A DNA stretch of 60,591 nt. Source: an uncultured Myxococcales bacterium (GTDB taxonomy: Bacteria; Myxococcota_A; UBA9042). Made by a program: the position numbers and the translations under genes. Under the pieces are notes generated by a model. It was given only the letters and a program-made list of their open reading frames with translations, searched no databases and was not told the origin of the DNA. Positions 43,285-50,323 of the stretch are shown in pieces; position 1 is the first letter of the stretch, and every line of letters starts with the position of its first letter. The DNA is taken from assembly GCA_903919145.1 (NCBI GenBank), contig CAIXGW010000038.1, positions 1 through 60,591 of the forward strand, read 5' to 3'.

Positions 43285-43911
43285 ATGTGGTTGAGCGCAC
43301 TGACAGGACCCGAGGAACGCGGCGATGCGGACGCCACTGACCTGGCGTTGGTGGCAGCGTACCAGCGTGGCAATGGCAACGCCCTGTCTGAGCTGTACCG
43401 CCGCCACGGCCGCCGCGTCGAGTCGATTGCCCGCAACCTGATGGGGCAGTCCAGCGAACTAGAAGATGTTGTTCAGGAAGTCTTTGTCGAGCTGCAACGC
43501 GCGCTGTTCAAGTTCCGCGGCGACTCGCGCTTCACCACCTGGCTGCACCGGGTGACGGTCAACGTGGCGCTGATGCACCTGCGGACCCAGCGCCGCAAGG
43601 GCTGGCTGCGCTGGGTGGGGCTCGACCAGGTCGATGCCCTGCCAGCCGTGGTACAGCAGACAGAAGGCCGGCTTGAAGCCCGCGACACTTGCAAGCAACT
43701 CTATGATATTCTTGGCACACTGCCTGAGAAGAAGTACGTTGTTTTTGCCCTCTATGAGCTTGAGGGCATGAGCCTGGAAGAGATCGCCACAACGCTCGAC
43801 ATTGGCCTGAACACCGTGAAGTCGCGGTTGTTTCACGCCCGCAAAGAAGTTTTTGAACTGGCTCAAGAGCGGGGCGTCCTGCCTCCCTTTGCCCTGCAGG
43901 TAGTCAAATGA
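43285..43911 (+). CDS. ECF-type RNA polymerase sigma factor
   Basis: This 208-residue sigma-70 family factor starts at ATG 43285 with GGGAG six bases upstream. Region 2 is visible (ELYRRHGRRVESIARNLMG, VVQEVFVELQRALFKFRGDS, FTTWLHRVTVNVALMHLR), and region 4 has the helix-turn-helix GMSLEEIATTLDIGLNTVKS. It is the usual ECF size, lacking regions 1 and 3. It is co-translated with its probable anti-sigma factor by an ATGA overlap. It is divergent from the cohesin-like gene and may control that region. Confidence 0.92.
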   Translation: MWLSALTGPEERGDADATDLALVAAYQRGNGNALSELYRRHGRRVESIARNLMGQSSELEDVVQEVFVELQRALFKFRGDSRFTTWLHRVTVNVALMHLRTQRRKGWLRWVGLDQVDALPAVVQQTEGRLEARDTCKQLYDILGTLPEKKYVVFALYELEGMSLEEIATTLDIGLNTVKSRLFHARKEVFELAQERGVLPPFALQVVK

Positions 43912-45104
43912 GCAATTCCAACGGCACCCCCTCCTATGGCAAGGTCAATTCGTGCCTGACCCGCGACGCCTGGCTACAGCTGATGTGCGACCGCGAGGGC
44001 GAAGGCCTGACACGCCAGCCCGAGCTGCAGGCCCATCTGGAGCAGTGCCAGCCATGCCGGACCATCATCAACGACATCAGGCGGTTCCAGACCATGCTGC
44101 AGCGCGGCAAGGCTCCGATGCTGTCCACAGAGCAGCGCCAGAGCCTGGAGGATCGCGTGCGTCTGCAGGCCGGCAATTGGTCGCGCCCGTCGGTGGCGAC
44201 GCCGTGGCTGGTGTGGGGCGGCGCGCTGGCCGCTGCGGCAGCGCTGGCGTGGGTGCTGGTGCGGCCGCTGGCTGTAGAGCACCGTCGGACCAACTTTGAC
44301 GAGGCGCTGAAGGCAGCAACCCTGCCAACTGCAGAGAACCCCGGAGAAGGCTTGGCGATTGGCGCCGTAGAAGGCGATCTGCAAGTGGCCGGTCGCGACG
44401 GCCTGTGGCAAGACCTGACCGTGAACGGCACTCTGCTGACCGGCCAGCGGCTGCGGGCCACCCGCGGCGGGCGAGTCACGGTGCCCGGTCGGTTTGAGCT
44501 GATGCTGGGCAGCGGCAGCGAGCTGGAGCTGACGACCCTGCACGACCGCACCGCCTTTGTGCGCTTGCGCCGCGGCGAAGCCGAGTGCGAAGTCCAAAAG
44601 CTCCACCCTGGAGAGCGATTTGCCGTGATGTTTGGCGGCTTTCGCGCCAGCGTGGTCGGCACCCGCTTTGCCGTGCTGCACACCCCGCAAGCCGGTGGAG
44701 TCCAGGTTCGGGTGGTCGAAGGGGCCGTGCGGGTGGATGCTGCTGACGATCCGGGGGCACCGCTTGGCGAGACGACCACTGTGGTGCGCGCCGGTCAGCG
44801 CTGGAGCCACAGCGCTGGCGTAATGGCCTTGGAGCCGTTGGCCAGCCCTCAGGCTGCGCTGCCCAAGCCGCTGGCGGGCACGGAAACAGCCGCGCCGGTG
44901 GCCTCCTGCGAGACTGCGCCAGAGGCTGCGGCGGCGCCCAGCGCGCACCTGCATTCGCCCAAGGCAGCCAGCCGCCCGGCCGCCACGGACCCAGGGGCCC
45001 GGCAGATCGTGATCCAGGTGCCGCACCAGACCATGCCGCCGCCAGAAAAGGTGCCGGCGCTAGACAAGGCCAGCGCTGGCGACGCCTCTCCAAAGGGCCG
45101 CTAG
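43908..45104 (+). CDS. Anti-sigma factor with zinc-finger and FecR-like periplasmic domain
   Basis: This 398-residue membrane protein begins with an anti-sigma zinc-finger (ZAS) motif, HLEQCQPC (His43, Cys47, Cys50), that should bind the co-encoded ECF factor. One membrane helix lies at about 98-120 (WLVWGGALAAAAALAWVLV). The periplasmic part is a FecR-type domain (GQRLRATRGGRVTVPGRFEL, then ASVVGTRFAVLHT and VRVVEGAVRV), usually a relay for signals from an outer-membrane transducer. The C-terminal 90 residues are Pro/Ala-rich. The ATG overlaps the sigma stop as ATGA. No TonB-dependent transducer is in the window. Confidence 0.85.
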   Translation: MSNSNGTPSYGKVNSCLTRDAWLQLMCDREGEGLTRQPELQAHLEQCQPCRTIINDIRRFQTMLQRGKAPMLSTEQRQSLEDRVRLQAGNWSRPSVATPWLVWGGALAAAAALAWVLVRPLAVEHRRTNFDEALKAATLPTAENPGEGLAIGAVEGDLQVAGRDGLWQDLTVNGTLLTGQRLRATRGGRVTVPGRFELMLGSGSELELTTLHDRTAFVRLRRGEAECEVQKLHPGERFAVMFGGFRASVVGTRFAVLHTPQAGGVQVRVVEGAVRVDAADDPGAPLGETTTVVRAGQRWSHSAGVMALEPLASPQAALPKPLAGTETAAPVASCETAPEAAAAPSAHLHSPKAASRPAATDPGARQIVIQVPHQTMPPPEKVPALDKASAGDASPKGR

Positions 45105-45203
45105 GGCGTCCTGCTGGAGGCGAGTCGGCCCCATCTTGGTGGGCTTGAGGCGCAGCCAGCCGACCGCCGTCTGACCGACGATGGGCTCTTCTCGATGGGT
45201 CGC

Positions 45204-45719
45204 CTAAAGGTCCAGGCCGGTGCCGCGGCCGCCGTAGCCGACCCAGGCCAGCGTGATCAGCCAGCGGCCGACCCCGTCCCAGCCGTCGCGCTCATGGGCC
45301 AACCGCACAGACACGCCCCAGCCAGGCTGACCACGCCAGTCCATGCTTGCTTCGGCGCGCAGCTGCGGCAGAAAGCCCTGAGGAGTGCGCGCAATGCCAA
45401 CACCGCCCGCCAAAGAGGGGATCCAGGTCAGCGCGTCCAAGGTCCAGCGCGCTTCAGCGGTTGCCGCGGTGCTGCCGCTCTGCCACTGACTGGTGCAGCG
45501 GCGATCGCGGACTGCCGCACCAAAGGACCAGAAATCGGTGGCGTGCAGCAGGACTTTGGCCTCCGGCCCCAGCCACGCACCGGCACATTCGGCTGCCGAG
45601 CCGGCAGACAGGCCCAGCGAGTACTCGTGCTCGCCTTGGGTGGCGTGGGCAACCGCTGGCGCACAAGCGAATACCGCTGCAGCGGCGACCGCGCCCGCCC
45701 AGGCCCAGGCGCGCCTCAC
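45204..45719 (-). CDS. Small exported beta-rich protein
   Basis: This 171-residue protein has an Ala-rich signal peptide (GAVAAAAVFACAPAVAHA). The mature part alternates short strands with aromatic ends (WGVSVRLAHERDGWDGVGRW), as in small outer-membrane beta-barrels. Two cysteines may pair. Its GTG at 45719 overlaps the ligA stop as GTGA, so it is co-translated with DNA ligase, an odd partnership that may be incidental. No family is recognised. Confidence 0.7.
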   Translation of the reverse strand: MRRAWAWAGAVAAAAVFACAPAVAHATQGEHEYSLGLSAGSAAECAGAWLGPEAKVLLHATDFWSFGAAVRDRRCTSQWQSGSTAATAEARWTLDALTWIPSLAGGVGIARTPQGFLPQLRAEASMDWRGQPGWGVSVRLAHERDGWDGVGRWLITLAWVGYGGRGTGLDL

Positions 45720-47782
45720 GTGGCACCATAGCGGGCAAAGAATTCGGCCTCGCTTAGGATCTCAATGGGCCGGCCTTGATCGCGCAGCTTGAGGGCTTTT
45801 TTGAGCTTGGACGAGGGGACGGCGGCCTCCAGCTCGTCGCCGCCCACGACCAGGAGGGTGGTTTCAGCGGTCACGGTGTCGCCGGTAAGTCCGCCATGGG
45901 CAACGACCCACTTCTGGGCGTCACTGCGCTTCATCACCACCAGAGCGCCAGTGAACAGGACGACCTGTCCGGCCAGCGGCCCGTCTTGGCTGTGGCGCTC
46001 TTCTGCCGTAATGGCCAAGTGAGCCAGCAGTCGATCGATGAATTCCTTGCGCTCGACCAAACCGGTGGCGATGGTCTCTGCGGTCTTGTCGCCCAAAGAG
46101 TGAAACTTGGCGATTTCCTGAACGGTCATCGCGCGAATGGCCGCCAGATCGCCGCGACCGGCCAACAGCTGCGCCGTCTGCTTGCCAAGACTGGGAATGC
46201 CAAGCGCGGTCAGGAAGCCGGCCAGTGGCACCCGCCGGGCCTTTTGGACTTGGGCCAGCAAGTTGGCCACCATCGTCTCGCCAAAGCGCGGCAGCGTCTG
46301 CAGATCACCGGCCTGCAACGTAAACAAGTCGGCGGCATCGCTCACCAGGCCGCGCTCGGTCAACAGCTCCAGGACCTTGTCGCCAAACCCCTCCAGCTCC
46401 AGGGTCTGGCAGAAGTGCAGAAGTTGCCTAGACTTGGCTGCAGTGCACTGGTCCGGCTTGGTGCAGTAGAGCACGGCCACCGACTCGCCGGTCTTGTCGT
46501 CCAGGCGCTCGGCCAAAGCCGTGGCACTGCCGCAGCTCGGGCAGGCGCTCGGCGGCAGCTCTTGCGGCTGGTCTGATGGCAGAAGCACTCTTTCTACGTG
46601 CGGAATCACGCCGCCGCGCCGAACCAGCTCGACCTGATCGCCCTTGCGCAGCCCGTGGCGACGCAGGGTGGACACATTGTGCAGCGTCGCCCGCGTGACC
46701 GTCGCGCCAGAGAGCAGCACCGGCGCCACAATCGCCACCGGAGTGATGATGCCGGTGCGCGCTACGCTCCACTCCACCTCGACCAGCGTGGTCGTACCGG
46801 CATCTACTGCGAATTTCCAGGCAATCGCCCCGCGCGGGTGGTGGGCCGTTGCGCCCAGCCGCTGCACCAGCCCCAATTCGTTTAGGCGCAGCACCAGGCC
46901 GTCCGCCTCAAAGTCCCACTGTTGCTTGCCAGCATCCTGCTCGGCAAAGACTTTCTGGGCCTGATCAGCGGTCAGTTCGACAAAGGGCACCGGCTCAAAC
47001 CCCAAGAGACGCGCCTGCCCCAGCTTCTCGACTTCACTGCCCGCCGGTACCCCAATCAGGTCATAGCAGTAAAATGCCAGCTGCTCTGGGGGAATCGCCG
47101 GGTTGTCTTTGGCCTTCAGCGTTCCAGCGGCCAGGTTGCGCGGATTGGCGTAGCTATCTGCCACGGCGGCAAAGGCAGAGAGAGACAGGTAAACCTCGCC
47201 GCGTACTTCTACCTCCGCGCCGCTGTGGCCGCGCAGCACGGAGGGCACGCCTTGGACTCGGCGGCCATTGGCGGTGACATCCTCGCCGATGCGCCCGTCT
47301 CCGCGCGTCGCTGCCAGCAGCAGCCTGCCATCGGCGCCATAGCGCAAAGAACACGCCAAACCATCGATCTTTGGGGTAGCTACCAGCCTGGCCTCTGGCG
47401 CACTGGCCGCCCAAGAGCGCACCTCTTCGTCGGGCAGCGACTTGGGGTTGTTGGGGCGGCCCAGCACGTCGGCGCAGATGCCGCGCAGCCAGCTCCAAAA
47501 GCCGCTAAACTCATTGCACTTGTCCAAAGACAGCATCGGCCGCTCGTGGACCACCTTGTCGCCGGCATGGGCTACAGCCGGAGCGGCGCCGACCCGCTGC
47601 AGCTGCGGATGGTCAGGCGCCCGCGCGCGCAACAGCGCAACCAGGGCATCGTATTGGGCATCGCTGATGACCGGCCGGCCATCTTCGAAGTACGCCGCGT
47701 CGTGGAACTGCAGCAATTCGGCAAGCTCGTCTGGGGCCAAGTCCTCGGGACGGCGCCCAGCATACGGCAGGTCTTTGGTCAT
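45716..47782 (-). CDS. ligA: NAD+-dependent DNA ligase
   Basis: This 688-residue enzyme seals nicks in replication and repair. The nucleotidyltransferase motif is ATPKIDGLA with the adenylated lysine at 138. GDGRIGEDVTANGRRVQGVP and EVEVRGEVYLS follow. A zinc-finger with CPSCG and YCTKPDQC, helix-hairpin-helix segments, and a C-terminal BRCT domain (about 605-688) complete the usual LigA order. The length fits. The stop overlaps the start of the small exported gene. It is divergent from tRNA-Arg and the helicase. Confidence 0.93.
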   Translation of the reverse strand: MTKDLPYAGRRPEDLAPDELAELLQFHDAAYFEDGRPVISDAQYDALVALLRARAPDHPQLQRVGAAPAVAHAGDKVVHERPMLSLDKCNEFSGFWSWLRGICADVLGRPNNPKSLPDEEVRSWAASAPEARLVATPKIDGLACSLRYGADGRLLLAATRGDGRIGEDVTANGRRVQGVPSVLRGHSGAEVEVRGEVYLSLSAFAAVADSYANPRNLAAGTLKAKDNPAIPPEQLAFYCYDLIGVPAGSEVEKLGQARLLGFEPVPFVELTADQAQKVFAEQDAGKQQWDFEADGLVLRLNELGLVQRLGATAHHPRGAIAWKFAVDAGTTTLVEVEWSVARTGIITPVAIVAPVLLSGATVTRATLHNVSTLRRHGLRKGDQVELVRRGGVIPHVERVLLPSDQPQELPPSACPSCGSATALAERLDDKTGESVAVLYCTKPDQCTAAKSRQLLHFCQTLELEGFGDKVLELLTERGLVSDAADLFTLQAGDLQTLPRFGETMVANLLAQVQKARRVPLAGFLTALGIPSLGKQTAQLLAGRGDLAAIRAMTVQEIAKFHSLGDKTAETIATGLVERKEFIDRLLAHLAITAEERHSQDGPLAGQVVLFTGALVVMKRSDAQKWVVAHGGLTGDTVTAETTLLVVGGDELEAAVPSSKLKKALKLRDQGRPIEILSEAEFFARYGAT

Positions 47783-47788
47783 GTGGAG

Positions 47789-47817
47789 TTGTCCAAGATG
47801 GCTAAAGCTGCTACTTT
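47789..47817 (+). promoter_or_regulatory. Putative promoter of tRNA-Arg
   Basis: TTGTCC (47789-47794), a 17-bp spacer, then TACTTT (47812-47817), ending 50 bp before the tRNA. It lies in the gap that also holds the divergent ligA start. Confidence 0.55.
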
Positions 47818-47867
47818 GCCGCCGCGGTACCGGGTCGGCAGTGGTTGAGTAGATGCCACCGCACGTC

Positions 47868-47941
47868 GTCCTCGTAGCTCAGTAGGATAGAGCGTTCGCC
47901 TCCTAAGCGAAAGGTCACAGGTTCGATTCCTGTCGGGGACG
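47868..47941 (+). tRNA. tRNA-Arg (anticodon CCT)
   Basis: A 74-nt cloverleaf: acceptor GTCCTCG pairs with CGGGGAC (one G-U), anticodon stem TTCGC/GCGAA with loop CTCCTAA, T-arm ACAGG TTCGATT CCTGT, and discriminator G. The CCA end is not encoded. Confidence 0.95.
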
Positions 47942-48019
47942 CCGCTTCAACACTCGGCCAAAAATCGGCTGGGTCATCGCGTGGGCCACACGGCGGCACG
48001 CTGAACGGAAAAAGCCAAG

Positions 48020-49381
48020 ATGCTTCAAGACAATAGCTCCGCCAATGCCCAGGACCCCAACGAAGACCTCGACGACGACATCGACACCGACGAAGGCGAG
48101 GACGAAGAACAAGCGGTGCCCGGCCCGGTCTCCAGCCGCCACGGCCCCAGCCTGACCGACACCTTGTTTGCCGACCTGGCGATCCCCGACCCGATTTTGC
48201 GCGGTCTGAACGACCTGGGCTTCAGCTACTGCACGCCGATCCAAGAGCGCACCCTGCCCGTGACCCTGCGCGGCGGCGACATCGCCGGTCAGGCGCAAAC
48301 CGGCACCGGCAAGACCGCGGCATTCCTCATCACCATCTTCAAAGAGCTGCTGGAGACAGAGCGCGACCATCCCACCGCCCCGCGCGCCGTGGTGGTGGCG
48401 CCTACCCGCGAGCTGGCCCTGCAGATCGCCAAAGATGCAGAAGGCATTGGCAAGCACTGCCACTTCCGCACCGTGGCCGTTTTTGGCGGCATGGACTGGG
48501 AGAAGCAGGCGCGCGTCCTGGAAGGCAAAGTCGACTTGGTGGTTGGCACGCCGGGCCGGATGATGGACTACATGCGCAAGCACCTGCTGGATCTGCGCCA
48601 CATCCAGGTCGCCGTCATCGACGAAGCAGACCGCATGTTCGACATGGGCTTTGTCGACGACATCCGCTTTATCCTGACCAACTGCCCGCGCGACCGCCAG
48701 ACGCTGATGTTCTCTGCGACGCTGAGCTATGACGTGATGCAGCTGGCCAACCGCTACCTGCACGACGCGGTAGAGGTCAAGGTCGACCCAGACCGGGTGG
48801 CGGCCGACACCGTCGAGCAGATCCTCTACCACGTGCCGGAGAAGGAGAAGCTGCCGCTGCTGCTGGGTGTGCTGGAGGAGCTGGCACCCCATCGCTGCCT
48901 GATCTTCTGCAATACCAAGCGCGCCGGTGAGTGGCTGGACTTCAAGCTCTACCACAACGGCTGGGAGTCGCAGTACATGTCCGGCGATGTGGCCCAGAAG
49001 CGCCGCATGAAGCTGGTTGAGGACTTTCGCGGCGGCAAGATCGAGGTGCTGGTGGCCACCGACGTCGCCGCCCGCGGCTTGCACGTCGATGATGTCGACC
49101 TGGTGGTCAACTACGACATCCCCCAGGACGCAGAGGACTATGTCCACCGCATCGGCCGTACCGGTCGCGCCGGCCAAAAAGGCCGCGCCATCACCTTGGC
49201 TGACGAGGCCTTGGTCGACCGGCTGCCCGCGGTCGAAAAGTACCTGGGTGGCAAGATCCCTGCCCGCGTGCCGACTGCCGATCAGTACCTGCAGGACCTG
49301 AGCCCGTCCTTTGCCGCGACCAAGAAGCTGCAAGAGCGCTCGGGCGTTCGCAAACCGCCCAACCGCAGCCGCCGGCGCTAA
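48020..49381 (+). CDS. DEAD-box ATP-dependent RNA helicase (RhlB/RhlE-like)
   Basis: This 453-residue helicase unwinds short RNA duplexes using ATP. The motifs are in order: Q-motif region CTPIQERTLP, Walker A AQTGTGKT (92-99), PTRELALQ, the DEAD box in DEADRMFDMGF, SAT, then C-terminal FCNTKRAGEW, ATDVAARGLHVDDV and HRIGRTGRAG. An acidic N-terminal tail of about 35 residues (NEDLDDDIDTDEGEDEE) is extra and could mediate contacts. The DEADRM..MGF form is nearest to RhlB. It follows tRNA-Arg. Confidence 0.93.
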   Translation: MLQDNSSANAQDPNEDLDDDIDTDEGEDEEQAVPGPVSSRHGPSLTDTLFADLAIPDPILRGLNDLGFSYCTPIQERTLPVTLRGGDIAGQAQTGTGKTAAFLITIFKELLETERDHPTAPRAVVVAPTRELALQIAKDAEGIGKHCHFRTVAVFGGMDWEKQARVLEGKVDLVVGTPGRMMDYMRKHLLDLRHIQVAVIDEADRMFDMGFVDDIRFILTNCPRDRQTLMFSATLSYDVMQLANRYLHDAVEVKVDPDRVAADTVEQILYHVPEKEKLPLLLGVLEELAPHRCLIFCNTKRAGEWLDFKLYHNGWESQYMSGDVAQKRRMKLVEDFRGGKIEVLVATDVAARGLHVDDVDLVVNYDIPQDAEDYVHRIGRTGRAGQKGRAITLADEALVDRLPAVEKYLGGKIPARVPTADQYLQDLSPSFAATKKLQERSGVRKPPNRSRRR

Positions 49382-49442
49382 GCCGGAGCCTGCCCCTCTG
49401 GGCTGAACGGCGCACGCGACGCCACAAAGTTTGGCTGGGCTC

Positions 49443-49471
49443 TTGACAGCCAAGTGCAGTTTGGACAGAAT
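49443..49471 (+). promoter_or_regulatory. Sigma-70-type promoter of tRNA-Leu
   Basis: A perfect -35 TTGACA (49443-49448) with a 17-bp spacer and -10 CAGAAT (49466-49471). It predicts a start about 30 bp before the tRNA. Confidence 0.75.
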
Positions 49472-49507
49472 GCTCTCCATCGACGGACCCGAGCGGTTGG
49501 TCAAGAT

Positions 49508-49591
49508 GCGAAAGTGGCGGAATTGGTAGACGCACTAGATTCAGGTTCTAGCGCTCGCAAGGGCGTGGGGGTTCGAGTCCCCCCTCTCGCA
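49508..49591 (+). tRNA. tRNA-Leu (anticodon CAG)
   Basis: An 84-nt class II tRNA with anticodon loop TTCAGGT between CTAGA and TCTAG, a long variable arm (GCGCTC-GCAA-GGGCGT), and T-arm GGGGG TTCGAGT CCCCC. The acceptor GCGAAAG faces CTCTCGC, leaving one A-C mismatch at the fifth pair. Discriminator A; CCA is not encoded. Confidence 0.93.
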
Positions 49592-49783
49592 CCGGTCAGT
49601 ATCAGTCCAAGGTCGATGTCAGTTGGCTGGTCGCAATCAGCTAGCTGGTAGTGGGCCGTCAGCTGGTAGACAACTGCAAATGTCAGACAACGCAGCGCCA
49701 CGCGGCAACCCCTCAGGGTGACCGACGTGGCGTTTGGCGTTTTTGCTCCATGTTTCTGCCTGCTGCGGCGGCCGGAGGTCCCT

Positions 49784-50323
49784 GTGCACCCACGCTTGCT
49801 GCTTCGCCCTGCTGCGCACCTGGTGGCTGTCGCTCTGCTGTGGGTGAGCCTGGGTGGCTGCCGGCCATCGCCGGTCGATCAGCTCGTCCAAGACAGCTTG
49901 GAGCACCTGCAGGCCGCTGAGCGGCTGATGACAGAGGCCGCTGGAGACGAGACCAAGCTCCGCGAAGCCGTGATGCTCTATCGCGTGCAAAACGCCCAAG
50001 AGTTTGCTCGCCTGCGCACCGAGGGCGAAAAGCAGATGGCCGCTCTCAGCGAGGAAGAGCGGCGCGCTGTGGCCACCGCCGCCAAAGCCCGGGCCGATCA
50101 GATTCTGGCGCGCATGCAGCTGCAGGCCCAGAAGTTTCCCGACAGCCGCCGGGCGCTGGTCATGGTCAGGCCCCTGGTGGTCGCCGGAACGCCCAAGATG
50201 GCCGCCAGCGCCCGACCCAACTGGGTGCCGCCCACCCCAGTGGCGCCGCCGATGCTCGATATGCCCGGTGCCGCCACTGGCCACGACCGCGGCCACGACG
50301 ACCACGCCCACCCGGAGCACTGA
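49784..50323 (+). CDS. Lipoprotein with helical domain and His-rich tail
   Basis: This 179-residue protein starts at GTG 49784, with GGAGG just upstream, rather than further 5' in the frame. The signal peptide HLVAVALLWVSLGGC ends in a lipobox. Residues about 40-125 form long charged helices (DSLEHLQAAERLMTEAAGDE, EKQMAALSEEERRAVATAA). The C-terminus is His/Asp-rich (HDRGHDDHAHPEH) and could bind metal. It overlaps lnt as TGATG, so they are co-translated; lipid-modified export and the next gene's lipoprotein N-acylation fit together. Confidence 0.78.
   Translation: MHPRLLLRPAAHLVAVALLWVSLGGCRPSPVDQLVQDSLEHLQAAERLMTEAAGDETKLREAVMLYRVQNAQEFARLRTEGEKQMAALSEEERRAVATAAKARADQILARMQLQAQKFPDSRRALVMVRPLVVAGTPKMAASARPNWVPPTPVAPPMLDMPGAATGHDRGHDDHAHPEH

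Noticed and set aside
47915..49504. 529-residue minus-strand frame over the helicase
   Set aside because: Antisense to intact helicase motifs and would also cover tRNA-Arg.
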